Assembly (NCBI GenBank): GCA_947179155.2
Contig: OX359265.1
Coordinates: forward strand, 5,255,501-5,319,500
DNA: 64,000 nt
Direction of reading: 5' to 3'
Source: Hedera helix
Taxonomy: Eukaryota; Streptophyta; Magnoliopsida; Apiales; Araliaceae
The notes under the pieces were generated by a model. It did not search any database, was not told the origin of the DNA, and saw nothing but the letters and a program-made list of their open reading frames with translations. This document shows, one piece after another, positions 1 to 10,315 of this stretch. Each line of letters opens with the position of its first letter. Position 1 is the stretch's first letter. Both the position numbers and the translations under genes were made by a program.

Positions 1-45
1 AGAAGCAAACCCGAGGTTAAAGAACCTGGATTTGGGGTCGTCACA
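1..45 (+). repeat. 3' end of the 5' LTR
   Basis: Ends in GGGGTCGTCACA, identical to the end of the 3' LTR at 9,730. Over 45 bp the two LTR ends differ at positions 5 and 11. The rest of this LTR lies outside the window. Confidence 0.93.
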
Positions 46-48
46 GGT

Positions 49-60
49 TGGTATCAGAGT
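49..60 (+). other. Primer-binding site (initiator tRNA-Met)
   Basis: TGGTATCAGAGT starts three bases after the LTR end. It matches the plant initiator-methionine tRNA primer site (TGGTATCAGAGC) at 11 of 12 bases and primes minus-strand DNA synthesis. Confidence 0.92.
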
Positions 61-252
61 TGTAGGTTAGAAACGCTAGGATTGCGAAACCTAGGTTATA
101 ACCTTAGTACTAAACTCATATCGAGTGCGTTAGGAGATGAATCGGGGAGATTCATCATGTTGTGTATTTTTGGAGGTGGATTGAGAAAATCCATCGAGCC
201 GAGATGTACATGATAAAATATCATTTCATTTCATCAATGAATATATTTTATT

Positions 253-287
253 GCTGTACTAACATGTGTTATTTATGTTATTGTAGG
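253..287 (+). promoter_or_regulatory. Possible intron 3' end ahead of the extra ORF
   Basis: A perfect branch-point-like TACTAAC (257-263) lies 23 nt before a T-rich ..TTATTGTAG (ends 286), and the ATG of the extra ORF follows at once (288). This spacing is typical of plant and yeast introns. A donor could be AG^GTT in the leader (for example near 93), but none stands out. Splicing is inferred only. Confidence 0.4.
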
Positions 288-1040
288 ATGGCAGAGATAG
301 GACAAACGAGCACTGCTGTAGAGGAGGTGATTTTTACTGATATCCACATGGATACAGTACAGCCACGGGTGGCTGCACCGGTCGAGGAGCCAGAGTCAGA
401 TCCCGAGGAGGGAAATAGAGAGGACGCTGTCTGGGGCGGAGTTATGGGGCAGTACAGTGAGGAGGAGGCTGATACTGATGATGATGAGGATGAGGAGCCA
501 GCGGAGTATATTGATGGCATGGGCACTGTCGCCAGTGACATCATCGATACTCTCACTACAGCTAACGAGGAGCTAGAGGAGAGGGTTCAGCACCTTGAGT
601 AGCAGAACCAGATCCACCAGCAGACAGAGGATCAGTACAGAGATACAGCTTATCAGTTCTCTGGCGAGAACATAGAGCTGAAGGCGAGGATGGAGGCCAG
701 GTTGGTAGCCGCTGAGCTGAAGATTCAGCAGACAGAGGCAGAGAGGGAGGCCATGAGGGGCCAGATGCAGCAGGCAGTCGAGGATAGACTAGATATGGAG
801 GTACAGCGTGATGCAGCTCACGGTCAGATGATGGAGCTGGAGGAGGAGGTTAGGGAGAAGAAGGTGAGGATAGATAGACTCAGTTACGTCTATCGCTCAT
901 CAGTTGGTAGGATCCAGCGTAGGGTGCACTATTACCCTGCCGAGGAGGGCCAGACCTTGCACACCATCAGTAGGGATGTGGTCAGGGCTATTGGAGATGA
1001 GGAGTACTACGATGCGGTTCGTCGAGGGATGCGCCGTTAG
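288..1040 (+). pseudogene. Extra ORF upstream of gag: acidic/coiled-coil protein, amber-interrupted
   Basis: One reading frame of 250 codons runs from ATG 288 to TAG 1038-1040, broken once by an in-frame TAG at 600-602 (codon 105). The N-terminus is acidic, with an Asp/Glu run at residues 62-72. Residues ~92-210 are rich in Glu, Gln, Arg, Ala and Leu with heptad-like spacing, so a long coiled coil is expected. The C-terminus is basic and ends in RRGMRR. No gag, protease or zinc-finger motif is present, and I recognise no family. Codon usage is GC-richer than the flanks, which suggests past selection for protein. Most Tekay-type elements go straight from leader to gag; extra ORFs before gag are better known from Ogre/Tat-type elements. 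The stop replaces what looks like a Gln codon in a Gln-rich stretch. It could be a structural or RNA-binding accessory protein; that is a guess. Confidence 0.7.
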
Positions 1041-1387
1041 TTGTATTATTTCTTTTATTATGTTGTACGTACATAGATGCAGTAGAAACCCAACTTTTGT
1101 TTTGATAGAGGGTTAGTATGTTGTAAATCCCAACTCTATGAAGTTGTGGGATATGTTAGATCCCGTCTTTTGTTTTAACTATCGGGGTTAGCAGCGTTTA
1201 TAGCAGTATGCTTATGATGTAAAAGTGCTACGCACTGTGTTTTAGCATATGAATATAAATGCATTTTCGTTTATGTTTATATGTGTCAAGATGATTATTT
1301 GTGCTTTAGTTTAAAATACTTAAGCTACAAAATGAAAGTAAAAAGATTGAAACAACTTTAATTAATTAAATTTTCTTTATACAGAAA
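1041..1387 (+). other. Spacer between extra ORF and gag, ending in a splice-acceptor-like site
   Basis: About 350 bp without coding potential. It ends in a pyrimidine-rich stretch and ..CTTTATACAG (AG at 1383-1384) four bases before the gag ATG (1388). That is a good plant 3' splice site, so gag may be expressed from an RNA with the extra ORF removed. No donor was pinned down. Confidence 0.45.
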
Positions 1388-4300
1388 ATGCCGCCACAGA
1401 GAAGAAATCAACGACTACCCCCACCACCAGTCGAAGAGTCAGTTAACGCCGGAGGGGTACCACCCAACCCTGTCCAAGAGTTCGTAGAAATGCTAATGGG
1501 AGCATTTCGCGGACGCAACGCAGAGGCTACTAGAGCAACAAACCCTGCCGCTCCACTAGCAACCTTTAAGGATTTCAAATTGATAGGACCACCCGAGTTC
1601 AAAGGAACCACGGATCCTATAGAAGCACAGACCTGGATAGAGGAGATGGAAAAAGTCTTCGAGGTCGCACGAGTTAGGGAGGAGCAAATGACCTCATTTG
1701 CTACCTTCATGATGAAAGGAGAGGCCAGCCACTGGTGGAAGGCTAATAAGAGTAGAGCCGGGGAGGGAACGATCGCGTGGGCGCGATTCAAAGAGGTATT
1801 CTTGGAAAACTACTTTCCAGAGAGTACAAAGGCTAGGATGGAAATTAAATTCCTAGAGCTGAAGCAAGGTAACATGTCGGTATCGGAATACGCCGCCAAG
1901 TTTAATGAATTAGCGAGATTTGCCACACACCAGGTGGATACTGAGGCGAGGCGCGCCAGAAGATTCGAATAGGGGCTGAAACCGTGGGTTTACAGTCGGG
2001 TAGCTGTTCTCCAGATTGCAAACTTTGCAACGTTACTGGAGAAAGCTATCATAGCTGAGGGTGGAAATGAAGCTTTGAATAAGCACAACCAGGAGCGGAA
2101 CAAGAAGAAAGGTGATGGAGGAAACCGAGAGGGCAGCAGTGGGGGCAGCAACTCGAACAAACGCAAATGGAATAACAACAGCAGTTCGGGGACACCCCAG
2201 GGCAGTGAATCGAAGAAAGCTAATAAATGCAGTCAGTGCGGAAAGAACCACACCGGGGAGTGCATGAAAGGAAGAAATGTCTGTTATAACTGTGGGCAAG
2301 AGGGGCACATCGCTCCTAATTGTCCCACACCAAAAAGGAAGGGAGGTTGTTTCGCCTGCGGGGCCATGGACCATCAATTTAAAGATTGTCCGAAGAAGAA
2401 GAACACCGGAGGGAGTTCGGGCTATAGGGGAAGCAACAGCAACAACAACAACAACGCCAAACTGACCATTGGAGGGCCGGTGCCACAGAACAAACCAACG
2501 GCACGGACTTTCAACATGACGGTGCAGGACGCCGTAGAATCAAAAGACGTGGTGTCAGGTATTATTCCGATCAATGATATAAATGCTTATGTATTATTTG
2601 ATTCGGACGCTACCTGTTCATTTGTGTCTGATGAATTTGCTAAACGGTTAGAATTGCCTAGACAAAAACTAGAGAACCCAATGAACATAGAAGTTGCAAA
2701 TAAAGAAGTGATTCCTGTAGAGTATGTACATAGAAACTGTTGTGCTGAAATCAGGGGTCAGAAGTTTAGTGTAGATTTAATTCCAATACGTTTGGGGGAG
2801 TTTGACGTTATACTTGGAATGGATTGGTTGTTTAACCATGGAGCTATAATTAATTGTCAAAAGAAGTGTATACACCTTAAGACACCAAATAGGTCTAAGG
2901 TCGTATTTTATGGCAGCAAGTCGTCTAGACAATCAGCATGTCTAACGATGATACAGGCCAAGAAACTGTTAAGGAAAGGTTGTGTAGGGTATTTGGCTCA
3001 CATAGTGGACACACAGATGGTGAATCCCGAGATGGAGCAAATACCAGTAGTGAGGGAGTTCATGGACGTGTTTCCAGATGTACTGCCAGGTTTACCGCCA
3101 GATAGGGAGATAGAGTTTGTAATTGATTTGGTACTGGGGACAGCACCAATATCAAAGGCACCATATAGGATGGCTCCGGTAGAAATGAAGGAGTTAATGA
3201 TCCAACTACAGGAGTTGTTGGATAATAAGTACATTCAACCAAGTGTTTCTCCATGGGGAGCACCTGTGTTGTTTGTAAAGAAGAAGGATGGATCGATGAG
3301 ACTATGTATGGATTACAGAGAGCTGAATAAGGTGACAATTACGAACAAGTACCCGTTGCCACGAATTGACGATCTTTTCGATCAATTGAAAGGGGCGAAG
3401 TACTTTTCAAAGATTGACTTGAGGACTGGTTATCATCAGTTGAAAGTCAGGAAGGAGGATGTACCCAAGACGGCATTCAGAACTCGATATGGGCATTATG
3501 AGTTTCTGGTGATGTCGTTTGGACTGACGAATGCGCCAGCCGCATTTATGGACATGATGAACAGAATATTCAAGCAGTACTTGGATAAATTTGTTGTTGT
3601 GTTCATTGACGATATTCTGGTGTATTCTAAAACGGAGGAGGAGCATGCTGAACACCTAAGATTGGTGTTGGAGATTTTACGGAAGGAGCAGTTGTATGCT
3701 AAGTTTTCGAAGTGTGAATTCTGGTTGGAAATAGTTCAATTTTTGGGTCATGTCATTGACAAGGAGGGTGTTTCAGTAGATCCAGCAAAGGTGGAAGCGG
3801 TGATGAATTGGGAACAACCAAGGACGCCGACGGAGGTGAGAAGTTTCTTGGGGTTAGCGGGTTACTATCGGAGATTCATTCAAGATTTTTCAAAGATAGC
3901 AATACCGCTGACAAATTTAACGAGGAAGACGGTGAAATACGTATGGACGGAGAAGTGTGAGAAGAGTTTTCAGGAACTAAAGAAGAGACTTAGTGAAGCA
4001 CCTGTATTGACTTTACCGGACGATACGGGAGGTTTTACGGTCTACAGTGATGCATCGCACAAGGGACTTGGCTGTGTGCTTATGCAAAACGGCAAGGTCG
4101 TTGCGTATGCATCCAGACAGTTGAAGGATTACGAGAAGGGATACCCTACCCATGACTTGGAGCTGGCAGCGGTAGTGTTTGCCCTTAAAATTTGGAGACA
4201 TTATTTGTATGGAGAGAAATGTGAGATATTCACGGACCACAAGAGTCTGAAGTATATCTTCACACAGAAGGAGTTAAATATGAGGCAACGGAGATTGTTA

Positions 4301-5923
4301 GAATTGATCAAAGACTATGATTGTGAAATTCTATATCATCCCGGCAAGGCCAACGTAGTAGCAGATGCTCTAAGTAGAAAGAGCAGGGAGAAATTGTTCA
4401 TCTTGACAGATCAGGAACAATTGGTTCAAGAAATGGCTCGAATGGAGTTGAAGGTGAGAAATCCAAATGAGTCAATGGAAGTAGAAGCGAGCCCAACCTT
4501 ACTAGATAGGGTGAAAGAGGCTCAAGACAAAGATGAAGAATGTGTCAGAATAAGGATGAGAATGACCGAAGGGGAAGATGTCAAGTTCAAGGAAGATATC
4601 ATGGGATTGCTAAGATTTGAAAATCGTGTTTGGGTGCCGCTAGTGCCCGAACTACGAGAAGAGATCTTGCAAGAGGCCCACAGTACGAGATACTCGATAC
4701 ATCCGGGAAGTACGAAGATGTATCAAGATCTGCGTCAGCACTTTTGGTGGCCGAATTTAAAAAGGGAGGTCGCAGAATGTGTCAGCCGATGTCTAACTTG
4801 TCAAAGGGTAAAGGCTGAACATCAGAGACCAAGTGGATTACTACAGCCGTTAGAGATTCCTGAGTGGAAATGGGAGCATATCACAATGGATTTTGTGGTA
4901 GGACTTCCAGCAACACAGAAGGGATTTGACGCAATATGGGTGATTGTGGATCGACTAACAAAGTCAGCGCACTTTTTGCCGATCAAGATTAAGTTCAGTT
5001 TGGATCAGTTGGCCAAATTGTACATTAAGGAGATAGTTTCGAGACATGGGGTGCCGGTATCGATTGTGTCAGACAGAGATCCGCGCTTCACGTCAAAATT
5101 TTGGAGAAGTCTTCAGGAGAGATTGGGGACACAGTTGAGAATGAGTACAACATATCATCCACAGACCGATGGGCAAAGTGAAAGAACAATACAGACATTG
5201 GAAGATATGCTCAGGGCCTGTGTGATGGATTTCAAGGGCAGTTGGGAGAACCATCTACCATTAGTTGAGTTTGCATACAACAATAGTTATCATGCAAGCA
5301 TAGGCATGCCGCCTTACGAAGCATTATATGGAAGAAAGTGCAGAACACCTCTATGTTGGGATGAGGTAGGTGAACGCCGACTGTTGGGACCAGAATTGGT
5401 TCAACAGACGGTAGAAATTATCAAAGTAATAAGAGCTCGGCTAGTAGCAGCCCAGGACCGTCAGAAGAAATATGCCGACTTACATCGACAGAAGCGAGAC
5501 TTCGAAGTTGGGAGTTTTGTATTCATGAAGGTATCTCCCTGGAAAGGGAAGATCCGATTTGGGAAGAAAGGGAAGCTGAGTCCGAGGTTCATAGGACCGT
5601 TCGAGATATTGAAGAGAGTGGGTGAAGTGGCGTACGAGGTAGCTTTACCTCCTGAACTGGAGCATATTCACAATGTGTTTCATGTGTCAGTGTTGCGACC
5701 ATACAAGCCAGACCACAAACATGTCATATCCTATGAGCCAATACAAGTCGAGAAAGACTTATCGTACGAGGAAATTCCTGTCCAGATACTGGATAGGAAA
5801 TAGCAGAGATTACGGAATAAGATTATACATTCTGTCAAAGTCCTTTGGAGGAACCACAACGCTGAGGAAGCTACGTGTGAGCTTGAAGAAAAGATGAGGG
5901 CTAACTATCCGCATCTGTTTTGA
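1388..5923 (+). pseudogene. gag-pol polyprotein of the Ty3 element (two in-frame ambers)
   Basis: A single frame of 1,511 codons, interrupted by TAG at 1970-1972 (codon 195, in gag) and at 5801-5803 (codon 1472, in the chromodomain). The start is the ATG after the acceptor-like AG. Domains in order: retrotransposon gag; three zinc knuckles at codons ~281, 299 and 321 (the latter two are C-x2-C-x4-H-x4-C); aspartic protease with DSDA instead of DSGA at codon 405; reverse transcriptase with FIDDIL at ~739; RNase H (first Asp at 888); integrase with an HHCC zinc region from ~1098 and catalytic D1168, D1229, E1265 (D-D-35-E); GPF/Y module; chromodomain tail to codon 1511. The conserved Trp after Thr in the tail is Cys. 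The Gly-to-Asp change in the protease loop should abolish processing. No frameshift was seen over 4.5 kb, so decay is recent and by point mutation. Confidence 0.95.
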
Positions 5924-5961
5924 GTAGTTTAAATTTGTAATTCCGGGGACGGAATTCTTAT

Positions 5962-5974
5962 AAGGGGGGGAGAA
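5962..5974 (+). other. Polypurine tract
   Basis: AAGGGGGGGAGAA lies directly before the TG that opens the 3' LTR. It is the expected primer for plus-strand synthesis. Confidence 0.9.
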
Positions 5975-6410
5975 TGTAATGACCACGAATTTCATTAGTC
6001 ATTGTAAATATACTTAATAAATATTTAGCAATGAATTTAAATTTTTCTCATTAATTAATTGTGCATTAGATAATTAAATAAATGTACTTATGTGCTTGTA
6101 TATTTATTTAAAGAATTAAAGCAAAGTGTATAATTAATTAAAGCAAATCTAATTGGATTATATTTTAAATTCAAATGAGTTGATAAACTAGGTTAAAGAT
6201 ATTAACCTAGTAGCCCATGTAATTAATTTAATTACTAGCCCATGTAATTAATTAAACAAGCCCAATGCTTGATTTAATTAAATGTAGCATAGTTATTTAA
6301 ATGCTAGCCCAATGTGGTATTTAAATTGAGCCCAGACAATTTAATTAAATGAGCCCAATAGAAGTTATTCCCAAGCCCAATGTGAAGTCCATTAAGGGTC
6401 AAATTTTGGT

Positions 6411-6412
6411 CA

Positions 6413-6451
<39 letters not shown>

Positions 6452-6452
6452 G
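6411..6452. repeat. (TA)n microsatellite in U3
   Basis: Near-continuous AT dinucleotides with single interruptions, within the LTR promoter half. Confidence 0.9.
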
Positions 6453-6713
6453 ATGTATATATGCACATTTTTGCATTAAAAATAAAGGAAAAATGGCTTG
6501 GATAATCCAATTTGCTGAATTCTTGGGGGCCCCACATGGATAACTTGACTTCTTAGATTGCTTGGAAATCCATCCATGTCATATAGTGGTTGAACAACCC
6601 TAGTCATTCCATGAGTCAATCAAATGGTCATTCAATCAAATAGTAAGCATGATTAGCAATTAAATTTACCAACATGGGTGAATTAGTGAGTTAATGGTGT
6701 GTTAGTGGTTGGC

Positions 6714-6720
6714 TATAAAA
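6714..6720 (+). promoter_or_regulatory. LTR TATA box
   Basis: TATAAAA in GGCTATAAAAGAAACAC, a strong plant TATA context. It implies transcription start near 6,745, the U3/R border. No other equally good TATA context was seen in the first kilobase of the LTR. Confidence 0.65.
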
Positions 6721-7586
6721 GAAACACTCCACACTTGTTCAATGTTTGCTAGTTCATTTGAAGTTGCTAGAAAGAAAAAGAGAGAGAGCATTTGAGAGCA
6801 TTTGAGAGCAAAACACCTAAGTGTTGAGAGAAAAAGCTAAGGAAGGTCTTGGTGGATGTCCTCAAGCTACACAACTTACTTTGGTAGAAGGAGAAGAAGA
6901 GCATCCAAAACCTCAAGGTTTAAAAGTGCTCTCAACTTCATCTTATTTCATTTTTGTAGTCTAGAAAGCTTTTGATCGGTTAAAATTAATTTTTAACCGA
7001 TCAAAACTCGTTTTGATGATCTAGAAGTATTTAACTATGTAATATATGTATATTCATAGATCTATGTGTTTATAAAATGTTTTGGTATGTTAGAAATACA
7101 TAAAAATGGTAGAAAAGTTCATAACACAATTTTACCGGTAAACCCTAACTATGCATGCTAGGTTTATGGTTGTATTTTGAAATGTACAAATTGAAAAGTG
7201 GATTTTTATGGCTATAAAGCTAGATCTATGAGTTTTAAAGATAAAACCTTTTTGAACTTTTCAAAAATAATGAATAACAAAGAAGTTATGGCTTTTACCG
7301 CAAAGGATGTTGATTTTAAAACCCTATGTTGCATTGTGAGCCATTTTGAGTCTAGTTACGTTTGGAATTTGGATTTGTGGTCTAAAGAGAAATTGTAGAG
7401 GGGGAAATTCTGATGAGAATGGACTCAAGAATCACCCCAAAATGTTTTCGTATGAAGAAGTTATGGCTGTCGGAGCGTCGGAGGGTCGAACAGTCAAACA
7501 GTTGACTTTCGGATAAAACGGCTGACGCAGCCGCGTCAGGAGTGACGCAGCTGCTTCAGAACAATCTGCTAAGCAGATTTTTGGTG

Positions 7587-7640
7587 CTCCGGGTCGGGTC
7601 GGGTCGGTCAGGGTCGGGTCGGGTCGGTCCGGGTCGAGTT
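7587..7640. repeat. GGGTCG-rich minisatellite in LTR
   Basis: GGGTC and GGGTCGGTC units repeat about nine times in a GC-rich island, next to GACGCAGC(C/T)G repeats at 7,524-7,555. It is inside the predicted transcribed leader. Confidence 0.85.
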
Positions 7641-7803
7641 TTCTTTGAAAAATTAAGTTGAAATAGGTGTAAAATGAATATATTTGGGTATTAAACAAAT
7701 TTATATGGAGTCTATTTGTAAATCAATGCTATCTAAATGTTTAAATTAAATACTAAGGTTAACCCAATTTAAAAGTTAACTTTTGGTATTATTTAAAGAG
7801 TAT

Positions 7804-8500
7804 TAAAATATTACTACATGGTTAATAATATTAATAAGTAATCAAATATTATGAAATGATTGATAATATTAGTAAGAGATTAAAATATTATTAAATGAGT
7901 AATAATATTAATAAGTCAATAAAATATTATTAAATAAATAATAATATTAGTAAATGAATAAAATATTATTTAATGATTAATAATATTAGATAATGAATAA
8001 AATATTATTAAATGATTAATAATATTGGATATTAAGTAAAATATTATTAAATAATTAATAATATTAGATAATGTTTAAAATATTATTAAATGGTTAATAA
8101 TATTAATGAGGTAATAAAATATTATTAAATGATTAATAATATTAGATAATTAATAAAATATTATTAAATAATTAATAATATTAGATAATGATTTAAAATG
8201 TTATTAAATAGTTAATAATATTAAATAATAAATAAAATATTATTAAAGGATTAATAATATTATGAGGTGAATAAAATATTATTAAATGATTAATAATATT
8301 ATAAGGATGATAAAATATTATTAAATAATTAATAATATTATAAGGACAATAAAATGTTATTAATGGATTAATAATGTTAAGTGATTGATAAAATATTATT
8401 AAAAGATTAATAATATTAGAAGACTAATAATGTATTATTAAACGATTAATAATACTACAAGACTAATAAAATATTATTAAATTGTTAATAATATTATATA
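7804..8500. repeat. Array of ~18 AT-rich hairpin units, ~39-bp period
   Basis: Each unit has AATATTATTAA, a 3-5 nt spacer such as ATGA, then TTAATAATATT. The arms are exact reverse complements (11 bp) in many units. Units recur every 38-40 bp (starts near 7804, 7881, 7920, 7958, 7998, 8037 and on to 8467), with variable linkers such as AGATAATGAAT. In RNA the array would be a string of AU hairpins in the leader. It is not CRISPR: there are no unique spacers and the repeats are degenerate. Confidence 0.88.
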
Positions 8501-9730
8501 AGTGTATGAACTATATTAAATAATTAATATAGGTTCCTTGTATTTGAAATATTATCAAGTAATTAATGATAATGTTTCCTATGTGTTTATATACCCATAA
8601 TTATATAATTATGTGGTTCGTAAGGTTTATAAAGGTCATTATACTTACAAGTATATGATACTAATTTAAGATCAAACTGATTTAATTATTAGGTCCGTTC
8701 AAGGATTGTTAAATTAAGTTGGTTAGCAGTAAACGACGCACGAGGAAAGTCTTCTACCCTTAACTTGTACTTATTGTTGCAATTATTATTCAACTTTAAT
8801 TACTTTGAGCAATTCAATTATTGTTGAGCAAATATCTACACTCGTAGATATTTGACAGACCTTTAAGTGAATTAATTATCGAAAATTACTTCACATCGTT
8901 ATTTATTATTGTATTCGCACATAGTGCTTTTGCAAACTGTTTAAGAACGTCTAAGCTAATTGTTTCGGCTAGACAAATGCATGTTAAATTCATTTAGTTG
9001 AATATTATAAAAGCTTATCCAAACCATTGGCTGGTGCGGATTCTTACAGTAAGACTGAGATGGAACAACCCTAGTTAAAGGGGATTTTTATTTGTCGGAG
9101 ACCCGATAGCGCGCAAGAAAACTAAATGTGATGCATATACATAGGACATGAGAGGACTGATCCCCTCAAGTGTCCCGTTATTTTTAACAAGGAGTCAGAC
9201 ATTGTATGTCTGTTTTACCTTAGTAGCAGTTCATGGTCATTAAGGACCACTCAGCAGTAAAGAGTCAATTCCTTCTTTTATTGAACATTGATTCTTGTTA
9301 TCCTTCACAATTGCTATTGTTGAAACCTTGAAGTTATTTCCCTTCATCATGATATATCGTATGATTGTTGTTTATAAACTTGTTGAGCCATTTAGTTGCT
9401 CATTCTTGCTATATCATGACTATATTTCAGCCATTCCCGAAAGCTCTAAATCGGACAAAGGCAAGGGGAAAGCGAATGTTTAGTTTTAGTAATTGCATGT
9501 TAGTTTATATTACTGTTATGTAATTACTGTTGTAAATCTTTTGTATTTCCCTTAAGATATGTAATGTTAAGATTAAGGTAATAGACCTTGGGAAGTGTAG
9601 CCTTTTGATTAAGGAACCTTTTGTATTATTTCGCGAAGTTTGAATACAATATATGTATTTCATTGTTGTTATGTATTGTACAGTGAGAACCAAACTCGAG
9701 GTTAAAGAACCTGGATTTGGGGTCGTCACA

Positions 9731-9927
9731 ATTACTCTCACATTAAATATTAAATAAGTTTCACACTCATAAAAGAGAAATCTTATAAAATTATTATTTT
9801 TCTTGTTCTTTTGAAGTTTCTATCCAATAATATTTTTTGTTTGTTTTAAATAAAAGAAAGATTAAAGATTTTATTCCAATCATGTCAACTCGTAAGTTGC
9901 AAAACAAGGAACAACTCAAACTTCATA
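9731..9927. other. Flank without gene
   Basis: AT-rich flank between the Ty3 element and the hAT MITE. Nothing coding seen. Confidence 0.7.
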
Positions 9928-10307
9928 TAGGGGTGTTTATTCGATAAAAATCGAATCGAATCGGTATCGAAATTACATAAAAGTATATACCGAAATCGGT
10001 ACTGGTTAATCGGTTCGGTACCAGTTTTTATCGAAATAAATTAAATTTTATTTTTATTATTATTTTTATTGAAAAATAATTAATAATAATAATAATTTTT
10101 ATTATTATAAAAAAAAAATAGGAAACCGGTACAACTGATTTTGTCTAGTTAATGTCGATCTTTCAAAACTCCCGACTGGTACCGAAACGGTTGGTACCAG
10201 TATACCGAATCGGTACCGGACCGATTTTTTTGGTACCGAACTGGTCAGTTCGGAGTGATTCGGTATACCATAAATATCGAAATAACCGAAAATTTTGGAC
10301 ACCCCTA
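9928..10307. mobile_element. hAT-type MITE with 8-bp target duplication
   Basis: Termini are TAGGGGTGT and ACACCCCTA. The exact 8-bp duplication ACTTCATA lies at 9,920-9,927 and 10,308-10,315, as expected for hAT. The inside is AT-rich with many GGTACCG/CGGTACC-like motifs, so it can fold back on itself. There is no transposase. The same type recurs at 60,692 and 61,002. Confidence 0.88.
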
Positions 10308-10315
10308 ACTTCATA

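Larger units (their letters stand above)
1..9730 (+). mobile_element. Ty3/gypsy chromovirus (Tekay/Del-like), left end outside window
   Basis: The order is LTR tail, primer-binding site, extra ORF, gag-PR-RT-RNaseH-IN-chromodomain, polypurine tract, full 3' LTR. The integrase ends in a GPF/Y module followed by a chromodomain-like tail, which places it in the chromoviruses, and the long LTR and domain style fit the Tekay/Del clade. The 45 bp of 5' LTR in view differ from the end of the 3' LTR at two positions, so the element is not brand new. The right flank starts ATTAC; the matching target duplication would lie left of the window. Coding frames carry three amber stops and one damaged protease motif, so this copy is probably not autonomous. 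Confidence 0.93.
5975..9730 (+). repeat. 3' LTR of the Ty3 element (3,756 bp)
   Basis: Runs from TGTAATGACC to GGTCGTCACA, bounded by the polypurine tract and by a 3' end matching 1-45. A TATA box at 6,714 divides it into about 0.77 kb of U3 and nearly 3 kb of R plus U5, so the genomic RNA would have a leader of about 3 kb before the primer site. It contains a TA microsatellite, a GGGTCG-rich minisatellite and a long hairpin array. Short ORFs inside it have no recognisable product. Confidence 0.93.

Noticed and set aside
600..605. Programmed readthrough at TAG-CAG
   Set aside because: Known leaky plant contexts need CAR-YYA. Here AAC follows the CAG, and at 5,801 AGA follows it. Simple nonsense mutation is likelier.
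2075..5803. Treating the long pol frame as a separate gene starting at 2,075
   Set aside because: It is in the same frame as gag from 1,388, and the ATG at 2,075 lies mid-gag. One polyprotein with an amber at 1,970 explains both.
7198..7698. Short ORFs inside the 3' LTR
   Set aside because: Small, in noncoding LTR sequence, without domain content. One reads the GGGTCG minisatellite.
7804..8500. Regular repeats resembling a CRISPR array
   Set aside because: Repeats are degenerate and palindromic, linkers are not unique spacers, and the setting is a plant LTR.
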